Shown here in pieces: positions 1 to 6,061 of a DNA stretch of 8,154 nucleotides (position 1 is its first letter; each line of letters opens with the position of its first letter). Below the pieces are notes generated by a model. That model was not told the origin of the DNA, did not search any database, and was given only the letters and a program-made list of their open reading frames with translations. A program made the translations under genes and the position numbers. This DNA comes from Christensenella sp. UBA7868 (GTDB lineage Bacteria; Bacillota; Clostridia; Christensenellales; UBA1242): assembly GCA_002501285.1 (NCBI GenBank), contig DLSG01000044.1:876-9029 (forward strand), written 5' to 3'.

Positions 1-42
1 TATTTTTATAGTTTCGTTAAGATATTTATTTTTTATATTCAT
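1..42 (-). CDS. Possible 5' end of an unidentified gene running off the left edge
   Basis: An ATG on the minus strand (40-42) opens a frame without stops to the window edge, giving 14 residues, MNIKNKYLNETIKI. There is no Shine-Dalgarno sequence. However, a well-formed promoter ends 6 bases before the ATG, so transcription would begin at or next to the start codon, which would make a leaderless message. The fragment is too short to assign a family. It could equally be the start of a non-coding RNA, or an open stretch by chance in AT-rich DNA. Confidence 0.25.
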   Translation of the reverse strand, partial: MNIKNKYLNETIKI

Positions 43-48
43 AATTTA

Positions 49-77
49 ATTATAATAAAATTACAAAAATTTATCAA
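49..77 (-). promoter_or_regulatory. Sigma-A-type promoter reading leftward out of the window
   Basis: On the minus strand a -35 box TTGATA (72-77) and a perfect -10 box TATAAT (49-54) are separated by exactly 17 bases. The predicted transcription start is near base 42, on top of the first ATG. It lies just beyond the spoIVA terminator, which fits a separate downstream transcription unit on the same strand. Confidence 0.55.
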
Positions 78-111
78 TAAGTTTTAAAAATTAACACAAT
101 TTATTTTAAAT

Positions 112-136
112 AAAAAAGTGCCGAAGCACTTTTTTT
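112..136 (-). terminator. Intrinsic terminator of spoIVA (bidirectional shape)
   Basis: A perfect 10-bp stem, AAAAAAGTGC (112-121) and GCACTTTTTT (126-135), closes a CGAA tetraloop. The A-rich 5' arm becomes a U tract when transcribed on the minus strand, so it can end the spoIVA message about 55 bases after the stop codon. The T run on the right arm would make it work on the plus strand too. Confidence 0.8.
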
Positions 137-189
137 AATTTATTCTTTAAATTAATTCGTTTATATTTTTTGTCCTAATTAAATTTATA

Positions 190-1665
190 TTAAAGTAATA
201 TACAAATAATTCCGCCCTTACCCTCGTTCACTATTCTAGTTAAAGTTCTACGCATTTTCTTTTGAGCATCTTTTGGCATAAGTGTAATTTTAGAATTAAC
301 GCCGTCATTAATTAAACTTTGCAAACTTTTTCCAAATAAATTTGTTTCCCAAATTCCGTTTGGATTTACTTCTTGTTCGTCTTTTAAGAACTTGATTAAA
401 TCTTCACTTTGGTTTTGGGTTCCCACGATAGGACTAACTTCAGCATCAACATCAACTCGCATAATATGTAGTGAAGGTGCTTTTGCTTTAATTTTAACCC
501 CATATTTCCCACTTTGTTTTGTAAGTTCTGGTTCTTCCAAAATTATGTCTTCTTGTTTTGGATAAACTACTCCATAACCTGTTTCGTTTACGCTTTCTAG
601 TGCTTCTTTTACCTTATCAAATTCAGTTTTTGCATAAGTTAATTCTTTCAAATAGCTAATTAAAGCAAAATCATCTTGAATTTCAAGCCCGCACTGTTTA
701 GATAAAACTTTATAAAATAATGATGGTTTAGGTTCTATTGTTAAATTGATTGTACCTTCATCAAGTTTTACTTTTGCATCAGTTAAGGCTTCAAAATTTT
801 CACTATTTTCAAACAAGACGCCATTTAATTTAAAGTCCCCAATTTTGTCATCTACATCAACTAGATTTTTGATTTGCTCAACCACTTCTTTAATAAGTTC
901 GTCTTCAAAACTTAACGCTTCCATCCATTTTGGAAGTTTTACATCAATGCTTTCAATTGGAAATTGTTTTAAAACTTCGTCTAAAATGCAAGCAACATCG
1001 TCTTCATTTAAGTTTAAAACATCAATAGGCACAACAGGAGCCGAGTATTTTTGAGATAAACTTTCCGCAAGTTTTTTAGCATCATCACCTTGTGGATTGT
1101 TTGAATTTAAAACTATGCAGAAAGGTTTTTGAGATTTTTTAAGTTCACTAACCACTTCTTCTTCCGCTTTAACATAGTTTTCTCTTGGAAGGCTTGAAAA
1201 ACTTCCATCAACTGTCACCATAACTGCTATTGTAGAATGGTCGGTTATTACTTTTTTAGTTCCAATTTCAGCAGCTTTTGCAAAAGGTAATTCTTCGTCA
1301 CTCCACGGAGTTTTAACCATTCTTGGAACCGAATCGTCACTATCTCCTTTTGCCCCGTCAATCATATACCCCACACAGTCAACAAGTCTTACTTTCATTT
1401 CAACATCGTTAACATTAATTTTTACGCTAGATGACGGAATAAATTTAGGTTGAGTGGTCATAACCATTTTGCCATTTCCACTTTGTGGAAGTTCATCAAA
1501 ATTTCTTTCCCTGTCATATTCATTTACTATATTAGGTAAAACTAATTTGTTAACAAAATTAGTTATAAAAGTGCTTTTGCCTGTTCTAACAGGTCCAACA
1601 ACACCAAGATAAATGTCGCCACCAGACCTTTTTGCAATATCCTTATAAATATTATCGCTTATCAT
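190..1665 (-). CDS. spoIVA: Stage IV sporulation protein A (spore coat morphogenetic ATPase)
   Basis: SpoIVA hydrolyses ATP to polymerise irreversibly on the mother-cell side of the outer forespore membrane, forming the basement layer on which the coat is built and supporting cortex assembly. The 491-residue length matches the family (about 492 in Bacillus subtilis). The N-terminal TRAFAC-type domain has a Walker A motif GPVRTGKST (residues 24-32), a TTQPKFIP segment (70-77) corresponding to the switch/sensor region, and a Walker B-like VRLVDCVGY (92-100). The middle and C-terminal domains follow, ending in the conserved hydrophobic tail GGIICILL that anchors the protein to the forespore surface through SpoVM. 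The start is fixed by a GGAGG ribosome binding site (1671-1675) 5 bases upstream. A candidate sigma-E promoter precedes it and a strong terminator follows, so it can be transcribed alone. No broken motifs are seen. Confidence 0.97.
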   Translation of the reverse strand: MISDNIYKDIAKRSGGDIYLGVVGPVRTGKSTFITNFVNKLVLPNIVNEYDRERNFDELPQSGNGKMVMTTQPKFIPSSSVKINVNDVEMKVRLVDCVGYMIDGAKGDSDDSVPRMVKTPWSDEELPFAKAAEIGTKKVITDHSTIAVMVTVDGSFSSLPRENYVKAEEEVVSELKKSQKPFCIVLNSNNPQGDDAKKLAESLSQKYSAPVVPIDVLNLNEDDVACILDEVLKQFPIESIDVKLPKWMEALSFEDELIKEVVEQIKNLVDVDDKIGDFKLNGVLFENSENFEALTDAKVKLDEGTINLTIEPKPSLFYKVLSKQCGLEIQDDFALISYLKELTYAKTEFDKVKEALESVNETGYGVVYPKQEDIILEEPELTKQSGKYGVKIKAKAPSLHIMRVDVDAEVSPIVGTQNQSEDLIKFLKDEQEVNPNGIWETNLFGKSLQSLINDGVNSKITLMPKDAQKKMRRTLTRIVNEGKGGIICILL

Positions 1666-1684
1666 ATTTCCTCCATTATGGTAA

Positions 1685-1712
1685 AATATATGATAAGATT
1701 TTTAAATTTATA
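1685..1712 (-). promoter_or_regulatory. Candidate sigma-E promoter of spoIVA
   Basis: On the minus strand, TATA (1709-1712), a 16-base spacer and CATATATT (1685-1692) fit the mother-cell sigma-E pattern of kATA, 16-18 bases, CATACAHT. Transcription would start about 10-15 bases before the GGAGG site of spoIVA. spoIVA is a known sigma-E regulon member, which supports the call. The base composition is AT-rich, so chance matches are possible. Confidence 0.5.
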
Positions 1713-1720
1713 ACCAAATA

Positions 1721-2074
1721 TTAAATCTTTTTTGCTTTACAAAATAATTTTCCAAAAAACAAATTAAACTTTCCAAAATATTTATCTTTTTTTAATTTAA
1801 TTAAACTTTCTTCCGAAAATTTTAAACTTTTATCTATATTAAAATTTTTTTGATTATAAAATTCTATGCAATAAAAATACTGGGCTTCAAGCGGAAAATA
1901 AAAATTATAATCAATATTTTTTACTTGTTTTGTTTCAGTCCCGCTCATACCGATTTCGGCATGATTGTTCACAAAAAAAACAAGACTTGAAATTTCATAA
2001 GGAATAGGGTCATCTTCAATTAAGCCATTAAGCCAACAAACAAAATCTCTGTAAAACTTTTCGGTTTTTGTCAT
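1721..2074 (-). CDS. Small soluble protein of unknown function, coupled to the preceding membrane protein gene
   Basis: I do not recognise a family for this 117-residue protein. It has no membrane segment or signal peptide. The N-terminal half is acidic and aromatic (FVCWLNGLIEDDPIPYE near residues 11-27), the middle is rich in Phe and Tyr, and the last 30 residues are Lys/Phe-rich and basic. Its ATG overlaps the TGA of the upstream gene in an ATGA junction (2071-2074), so the two are very probably translationally coupled and may act together. There is only a weak ribosome binding site of its own (GGGG about 11 bases upstream). No terminator is visible between its stop and spoIVA, so read-through into spoIVA is possible. 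Its position beside a Pycsar-effector-like protein hints at an accessory or defence role, but that is inference only. Confidence 0.75.
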   Translation of the reverse strand: MTKTEKFYRDFVCWLNGLIEDDPIPYEISSLVFFVNNHAEIGMSGTETKQVKNIDYNFYFPLEAQYFYCIEFYNQKNFNIDKSLKFSEESLIKLKKDKYFGKFNLFFGKLFCKAKKI

Positions 2075-2583
2075 GCCATAAGCCCCACTAATGCCACATT
2101 TAAAATGGTTAACATCAATTCGATAAACAAAAATATTAAACTTATGTTAAAGTAAGTAAATTTTATATTTGTAACATCGCTAATTGCAATTATTTGCTTG
2201 CTTAAATCATAATCTAACCCATCAAATTGATAGTCATCGGGGAAATTATAATATTTTTTTACTTCTTCTAAATACTGCTCGTAACTAAAATTTATAATAT
2301 GCTTGTAATAAATCAAATTTAGCCCATCTTTTTTTATATTAATGTTTCGTCTATACCTTATTTTTCTTGAAAGTAACGCCAAAAAATTGAAAAATAAACT
2401 TAATATTGCAAACACAATAATTACGCATGTTAAAAACTTTATTAAAACTTTTGGCTTACTTAAATAACCACTTATGAAAACCACTAAAACGCCATTTAAT
2501 GCAATTAAAATGCTGTGTTTACTTTCAGCAAACTTTACATTTTCGGTTAAAACGGAATAGATATATTTTAAAACTTGTTTCAC
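2071..2583 (-). CDS. Membrane protein resembling the Pycsar effector (PycTM/DUF5706) family
   Basis: This 170-residue protein starts at GTG, with no in-frame ATG nearby. An amphipathic N-terminal helix leads into FAESKHSILIALNG (residues 18-31), followed by membrane segments at roughly 25-40 and 49-72, a basic linker (RKIRYRRN, 73-80), a soluble stretch with NLIYYKHIINFSYEQYLEEV (89-108), then DLSKQIIAISDVTNIKF (126-142) and a final membrane segment (about 144-168). This order matches my memory of the Pycsar effector/DUF5706 family: an A(D/E)xK-hydrophobic-NG motif, a Nll-fgh-eeyl motif, and a dl-qi-ls-K helix before the last membrane span. In Pycsar defence such proteins damage the membrane on sensing a cyclic pyrimidine nucleotide. 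No nucleotide cyclase is encoded here, so that role is unproven. No clear Shine-Dalgarno sequence is present. The family call is from pattern recognition and moderately confident; the existence of the gene is much more certain. Confidence 0.7.
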   Translation of the reverse strand: MKQVLKYIYSVLTENVKFAESKHSILIALNGVLVVFISGYLSKPKVLIKFLTCVIIVFAILSLFFNFLALLSRKIRYRRNINIKKDGLNLIYYKHIINFSYEQYLEEVKKYYNFPDDYQFDGLDYDLSKQIIAISDVTNIKFTYFNISLIFLFIELMLTILNVALVGLMA

Positions 2584-2612
2584 ATTTTAATTTTTTACTA
2601 TTTTTATTGTTT

Positions 2613-2632
2613 TAATCAAATAATTTTGATTA
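2613..2632. repeat. Short inverted repeat upstream of the DUF5706-like gene
   Basis: The sequence contains the 8-bp arms TAATCAAA (2613-2620) and TTTGATTA (2625-2632) around a 4-base spacer, about 30 bases before the GTG start. It could be an operator for the two-gene unit. It consists mostly of A and T, so chance formation is a real possibility. Confidence 0.3.
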
Positions 2633-2711
2633 TTAAAATGTTAATAGCATTTTTAATTTTAATTTAAAATTATCTAAACTTTTTAAAATTTTAAATATTA
2701 ATATTTTAGTT

Positions 2712-2736
2712 AAAAATATAAACCATTTATATTTTT
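2712..2736 (-). terminator. Weak candidate terminator after spoIVFB
   Basis: A perfect 11-bp inverted repeat, AAAAATATAAA (2712-2722) and TTTATATTTTT (2726-2736), closes a 3-base loop about 50 bases after the spoIVFB stop. On the minus strand the 3' arm ends in a T run. The stem contains no G-C pair, so it would be weak. The rest of the 202-base gap (2584-2785) shows no gene. Confidence 0.35.
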
Positions 2737-2785
2737 TCGTCTTATTATGTCAATGCACCCAGCAACATTCAACTTTGAAGAATAT

Positions 2786-3631
2786 TTAAACAATATCTCC
2801 TATTTTAGAACTTAAAGGATAGTTTTCAAAAATATTGTTTAGTTCTTCTTCGGTTAGATATTTTTTTACTTTTCCATTAGCATCAACAATTGTAATCATA
2901 TTGTATTTAAACTTATTTAATTTTCGCAAAATATAATATAAATTTGTATCTTTCCTTACCGAAAGCATTGTCGTTTCCATTCCTGTTTTTAGTTTTTTTG
3001 ACTTATCAATTAAATTGAAATTTGCAAGGTAATAAGATGATTTATCTTCAAAAAACACGCCTGTTATTAAAAATATTGAAGTTATACCAATGGTAAAATT
3101 GATTTTATAAAAACTTGAAATTATAAAAACGACAAATAGCATTCCTGAAAAAATAATTGACACAATTTTTACAATTTTATAACTTTGATTAATGGGCTTT
3201 TTGGTTTTAATTAGTGCATACAAAACTCTTCCGCCATCTAACGGATAAACAGGAAAAAGATTAAAAAGAAAAGTTGTTAAATTTGCAAAATAAAAGTAAT
3301 CTAAAAAAGCATAAGTGCTTGGGAAAAGCCAAAAAAGAGCCAGACATAAAAGCATTAAAAACAAATTTGTAAGTGGCCCAAAAATAGCAATCAAAATTTC
3401 ATGACTTTGATTGTAAAAAACGTTTTCTTTCCCCGACAAACTGGCTCCAAAGGGCATAAAAGTAATTTGGTTTAACTTATATCCTAAAATACTTGCCATA
3501 AAAGAATGACCAAGTTCGTGCAAAAATACGCAAAAAACATAAGAAATAATACTTAAAAAATTGTTAGAAAACAATAAAATTATTATAAAAACCCAAAATA
3601 AAGGGTGAAATTTTATTTTTAATTTTGCCAT
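2786..3631 (-). CDS. spoIVFB: SpoIVFB-type intramembrane metalloprotease (M50, pro-sigma-K processing)
   Basis: This 281-residue multi-pass membrane protein belongs to the site-2 protease family (M50B). SpoIVFB cleaves the pro-sequence of sigma-K in the outer forespore membrane, switching on late mother-cell gene expression. The zinc-binding HELGH lies at residues 39-43 in the first core membrane segment, GPLTN at 85-89, and the third zinc ligand and its surroundings in NLFPVYPLDGGRVL at 124-137 (Asp132). Further hydrophobic segments fall near 155-172 and 178-193. The C-terminal part (about 220-281) looks like one CBS motif, the part that in SpoIVFB senses ATP and binds substrate. The start overlaps the last 13 bases of spoIVFA and has a GGTGA site 6 bases upstream, so translation is probably coupled. 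The spoIVFA neighbour strongly supports this assignment over a generic M50 protease. Confidence 0.9.
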   Translation of the reverse strand: MAKLKIKFHPLFWVFIIILLFSNNFLSIISYVFCVFLHELGHSFMASILGYKLNQITFMPFGASLSGKENVFYNQSHEILIAIFGPLTNLFLMLLCLALFWLFPSTYAFLDYFYFANLTTFLFNLFPVYPLDGGRVLYALIKTKKPINQSYKIVKIVSIIFSGMLFVVFIISSFYKINFTIGITSIFLITGVFFEDKSSYYLANFNLIDKSKKLKTGMETTMLSVRKDTNLYYILRKLNKFKYNMITIVDANGKVKKYLTEEELNNIFENYPLSSKIGDIV

Positions 3632-4203
3632 TTTATTTCACCATTTTCTATTTCATAATTTGTTAATATTTTGTTGTCTTTCAAAACATAAAAAACTATA
3701 TTTTCTTCACCATTTCCTGTGCCCAAAACATGAATATTTTTAACCAAAAAATTTGTTCCAACGCCAACAATTTTTAAATTTTCATATCTTGTAATAATTC
3801 CGCCCGAATGTCTTACTTCAACAAATTTTAGTCCGTTATCAAGAAAACCGACAGTTTTTACAATTCCTTCGCCCGCACTTTTAACAACAATATTTTTTAA
3901 ATTTTTAAAAACTAATTTTCCGTCTATCTTTTCAAATTCTTCATTTATCGGAAGAGAAAGAATAGGAAGTTTATTACCTAAATTTTTATATCCAAAATTA
4001 GACACAAAAAAGATGTTAGAATCTTTTTCGGTTGTATCGTAATTATCAGTAAAACTATTAAAAATTTTATGACTTAAACTATCAACAACTGATTTATAAC
4101 TTTCTATTTTAAAATATAGCACAAAATGAGAAATTAACAGTGTTAAACATAAACAAATTAAAATTAAACTAGATTTTTTTATTGTAACAAAAATATTTTT
4201 CAT
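3619..4203 (-). CDS. spoIVFA: SpoIVFA-like M23/LytM-fold regulator of SpoIVFB
   Basis: This 194-residue protein has a short basic cytoplasmic N-terminus, one membrane segment (about residues 12-31) and an extracytoplasmic region ending in a LytM/M23-like fold (about 107-185). The recognisable stretch is GEGIVKTVGFLDNGLKFVEV followed by RHSGGIITRYENL (131-143), the place where active M23 peptidases carry HxxGxxTxYxHL. Here the final catalytic His-x-His is replaced (YENL), and the first HxxxD ligands are not visible, so it should not be an active peptidase. This matches SpoIVFA, which holds SpoIVFB in an inhibited complex with BofA until it is cleaved by SpoIVB and CtpB in the intermembrane space. 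BofA is not in the window. Immediate overlap with spoIVFB is the strongest support. The ATG has no clear Shine-Dalgarno sequence. The start is chosen because it leaves a normal short N-terminus before the membrane segment. Confidence 0.82.
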   Translation of the reverse strand: MKNIFVTIKKSSLILICLCLTLLISHFVLYFKIESYKSVVDSLSHKIFNSFTDNYDTTEKDSNIFFVSNFGYKNLGNKLPILSLPINEEFEKIDGKLVFKNLKNIVVKSAGEGIVKTVGFLDNGLKFVEVRHSGGIITRYENLKIVGVGTNFLVKNIHVLGTGNGEENIVFYVLKDNKILTNYEIENGEIKWQN

Positions 4204-4281
4204 TTGTATTATTATATTTATTAAACTAAACGAGTATGAAAATTTTAATAATTACTAAATTAAACAATTAAAAAATCACAT

Positions 4282-4317
4282 AAAAACCCAGTTTTTATTT
4301 AAAATTAAAAAACTGGG
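4282..4317 (-). terminator. Intrinsic terminator of the minD-minE operon
   Basis: A 10-bp perfect stem, CCCAGTTTTT (4287-4296) and AAAAACTGGG (4308-4317), has G-C pairs at its base. On the minus strand it is followed at once by five T (4282-4286). It sits about 120 bases after the minE stop and before spoIVFA, so the two gene pairs are separate transcription units. The rest of the 234-base gap (4204-4437) presumably holds the spoIVFA promoter. A CATACTCG on the minus strand ending about 27 bases before the ATG weakly resembles a sigma-E -10 box. Confidence 0.85.
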
Positions 4318-4437
4318 AAGTTCTTTGTTATTTTTTATTTTTTATGTGTATTTTATCAAAATCCGTTTATTCTATTTAACTCTAAAATTTTACTTGTAAC
4401 TTAACCTATTTAATAATTATAATAAAAAAAATTACAA

Positions 4438-4665
4438 TTACAAAGTTTTAAATGCTTTAATAGACCCAAGTTTTGCTTTAAACGAAATTTGGTAATAACA
4501 ATCATCTAAAATTTCTATGTCAAAATCTAAATCTTTTGCCTCAATTTCTCCATAGTTTTTTAAAACAGTAAAAATGTCACTTTTAATTACTTCTCTAATT
4601 TTTTCTGGGCTAAAATGTTTTTCCAAAATTAACGCTTTATTCAATCTTTTTTCAATGTCGTTCAT
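4438..4665 (-). CDS. minE: MinE-like cell division topological specificity factor, short N-terminus
   Basis: MinE stimulates the ATPase of MinD and drives its release from the membrane, so that the MinCD division inhibitor is kept off mid-cell. The 75-residue product aligns with the MinE topological domain: KIREVIKSDIFTVLKNYGEI corresponds to LPQLRKDILEVICKYVQI of Escherichia coli, then DLDFDIEILDDCYYQISFKAKL follows the beta-strand pattern. It starts directly at the segment matching the MinD-contact helix (EKRLNKALILEKHFS), so the amphipathic membrane-targeting peptide seen at the N-terminus of E. coli MinE (ALLDFF) is missing. The start is secure: AAGGAGA (4671-4677) lies 5 bases upstream and the ATG shares one base with the minD TAA (TAATG). 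The position after minD makes the assignment convincing despite divergence. Confidence 0.82.
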   Translation of the reverse strand: MNDIEKRLNKALILEKHFSPEKIREVIKSDIFTVLKNYGEIEAKDLDFDIEILDDCYYQISFKAKLGSIKAFKTL

Positions 4666-5456
4666 TAAATTCTCCTTCTTAAATTTCGTTTAATATTTCC
4701 AAAAAGTCCACGATATTTTGCGGTGTAATCGTAAATATGATTAGTTCCGTTATGAAGATTTAACCCCAAAACATCAATAGGCGAAAGATGTTTAAAATCT
4801 TGTTTTACAACTTTCCCCGCAATTTGAAAACCTAAATCATCTTCATCAGTCACAACGCCTAAAAGTTCAGTTTTTAAAAGTTTTGAAATTCTTTGAGCAT
4901 CAACCATTTCACCATTCAAAACCAAATCACCTCTAATTCGATTTACAATAAGTTTTGTGCTTACTAAATTATAACTTTTAAGAACAGATATAACTTTATC
5001 TGCATCACGTATTGCCGATATGTGTGGAGTTGTTACAACTATCGCTTCGTCAGCACAAAAAACCGCACGGTGAAAACCAACATCTATTCCCGCTGGGCAA
5101 TCTATTAAAACATAATCAAAACTGACTGCTAAACTATCAACTATCAATTTAAGTGAATGGGCGTGGACACTGTTTGAACTAAATAAATGACTGCTTGGAA
5201 GCACATAAAGATTTGGATATTTTAAATCTTGCACCAACGCTTGACGCACCCTACATTTATTTTCTAAACAATCAACAATATCAAAAACAATTCGGTTTTC
5301 TATGCCCATAACAACATCTAAATTATTTAAGCCAATGTCTAAATCTATCATTACAACTCTATTTCCCATAGACGCCAATTTAACTCCAAGATTTGCACAA
5401 ATTGTGGTTTTACCAACTCCGCCCTTTCCACTTGTAAAAACTATTTTTCTTGACAT
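4665..5456 (-). CDS. minD: Septum site-determining ATPase MinD
   Basis: This is a 263-residue ParA/MinD-family ATPase that dimerises on ATP, binds the membrane and recruits MinC to block FtsZ rings at the poles. It has the deviant Walker A KGGVGKT (residues 11-17), the switch I region DLDIGLNNLDVVMG (38-51), Walker B VLIDCPAGID (116-125), and TTPHISAIRDADKV (142-155), all close to the B. subtilis MinD consensus. The C-terminus LFGNIKRNLRRRI (251-263) is a basic amphipathic membrane-targeting helix. The region around 205-235, where other MinD proteins have a NxGEPI-type motif, is diverged. The start is supported by a very strong AAAGGGGGA site (5461-5469) 4 bases before the ATG. It forms an operon with minE. 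minC, which usually comes just upstream in clostridia and bacilli, is not in the window. Confidence 0.95.
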   Translation of the reverse strand: MSRKIVFTSGKGGVGKTTICANLGVKLASMGNRVVMIDLDIGLNNLDVVMGIENRIVFDIVDCLENKCRVRQALVQDLKYPNLYVLPSSHLFSSNSVHAHSLKLIVDSLAVSFDYVLIDCPAGIDVGFHRAVFCADEAIVVTTPHISAIRDADKVISVLKSYNLVSTKLIVNRIRGDLVLNGEMVDAQRISKLLKTELLGVVTDEDDLGFQIAGKVVKQDFKHLSPIDVLGLNLHNGTNHIYDYTAKYRGLFGNIKRNLRRRI

Positions 5457-5712
5457 ATTGTCCCCCTTTAATCAATTATAAAAAAACAAAAAAAATAGTA
5501 AAGATTTTTTAAAAAATAAAAGTTTCGTTCGACAATATAATAAAAAAATAGTATTTTTACTATGTTTTTCTTAAATTTTGCGTATTTTTGAAAATATTTC
5601 ATAATTTTTCAATCGTTAAAAATGTTTTATATAATTTTATTTTTATTAATTTATTCAATTTTTTAAGAAAAAAAACGAAGTATTAGTCAATGTTGTTTGA
5701 AACTAGCAAGAT

Positions 5713-5747
5713 AAACACTTTAATCAACTAAGTTTAAGGTGTTTTTT
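5713..5747 (+). terminator. Terminator-like hairpin with plus-strand polarity, no known upstream gene
   Basis: The arms AAACACTTTAA (5713-5723) and TTAAGGTGTTT (5734-5744) pair over 11 bp with one G-U wobble, and the 3' arm runs into TTTTTT (5742-5747). Polarity is plus-strand only, since the minus side lacks a T run. No plus-strand gene precedes it, so it may end a short RNA of about 100 bases. A possible -10 box TATAAT lies at 5630-5635, with only a poor -35 (TTTCAA) 17 bases upstream. Confidence 0.5.
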
Positions 5748-5750
5748 ACT

Positions 5751-5867
5751 TTCTCTTAACTGAAAAAAAACAAATATTACTGAAGTCGTCAAGGATTGTC
5801 GCCAATAGCAACATACACTTTAACCTTGACAACAAAGAATATTTGTTTACCATAATAAAAAAGAGAA
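5751..5867 (-). terminator. Three-tier nested hairpin with minus-strand terminator polarity
   Basis: The outer arms TTCTCTT (5751-5757) and AAGAGAA (5861-5867), the middle arms AAACAAATATT (5768-5778) and AATATTTGTTT (5838-5848, 11 bp perfect), and the inner arms GTCAAGG (5788-5794) and CCTTGAC (5824-5830) nest in register with internal loops of 9 and 7 bases and a 29-base apical loop. On the minus strand the middle stem runs straight into eight T (complement of 5763-5770), as in an intrinsic terminator. It would shield minD from upstream minus-strand transcription. Confidence 0.5.
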
Positions 5868-5880
5868 GAAAAAATAACAG

Positions 5881-5925
5881 CAAAAAGCGAAAGTGTGTTA
5901 TGTTTACAAGCACTTTCGCTTTTTG
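5881..5925. repeat. Perfect 15-bp inverted repeat (hairpin)
   Basis: The arms CAAAAAGCGAAAGTG (5881-5895) and CACTTTCGCTTTTTG (5911-5925) are exact reverse complements around a 15-base loop, in which TGT/ACA can extend the stem. The A5/T5 runs at the base give a terminator-like shape on both strands. This is the strongest single hairpin in the window and cannot be chance. Confidence 0.85.
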
Positions 5926-5944
5926 TATTATTTAATTTAGTTTA

Positions 5945-6010
5945 TAAGTGTGTGCTTGTCTTCGGTGGAGCGTAGCGACACCGACTTGTATCAAGACAAG
6001 CAAACGTTTA
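5945..6010. repeat. Nested imperfect inverted repeat with one-sided bulge
   Basis: The core outer arms TGCTTGTCTT (5953-5962) and AAGACAAGCA (5993-6002) are perfect over 10 bp, and the stem can extend outward to 5945/6010 with mismatches and wobbles. Inside, CGGTG (5963-5967) pairs with CACCG (5979-5983), capped by GAGCGTAGCGA. The inner and outer stems abut on the left but are separated by nine extra bases (5984-5992) on the right, so the folded strand has a one-sided bulge. It is markedly GC-richer than its surroundings. Confidence 0.75.
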
Positions 6011-6061
6011 AATGCCATTTTGTATAAACATATTATTTTTAATACAATTTTAATTTAATTG

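Larger units (their letters stand above)
5760..6015 (-). ncRNA. Candidate structured small RNA on the minus strand
   Basis: Read on the minus strand this stretch gives three successive hairpins: 5945-6010, 5881-5925 and 5751-5868. The last ends in a terminator-like stem followed by a run of eight T. A weak promoter could precede it: TTGTAT at 6042-6047 and TATACA at 6021-6026, but with only 15 bases between. I cannot match it to 6S RNA, SRP RNA, tmRNA or a riboswitch class I know. It could also simply be a row of hairpin repeats. Strand and ends are inferred. Confidence 0.3.

Noticed and set aside
746..1054. 102-residue plus-strand open frame rich in Ser, Thr and Phe
   Set aside because: It lies wholly inside spoIVA on the opposite strand, has no ribosome binding site, and its composition is the mirror of an AT-rich coding strand.
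2737..2785. Possible gene remnant after the spoIVFB stop
   Set aside because: A short frame encodes about 25 residues out of phase with spoIVFB, with no start, no ribosome binding site and no recognisable similarity.
5470..5640. minD promoter boxes (isolated TATAAT-like sequences)
   Set aside because: Several -10-like matches occur by chance in nearly pure A/T, and none has a convincing -35 at proper spacing relative to the ribosome binding site.
5700..6015. 6S RNA, SRP RNA or tmRNA
   Set aside because: The long hairpin with internal loops is reminiscent of 6S RNA, but the arms and the expected central bubble do not fit, and no tRNA-like ends or SRP tetraloop/Alu features are seen.
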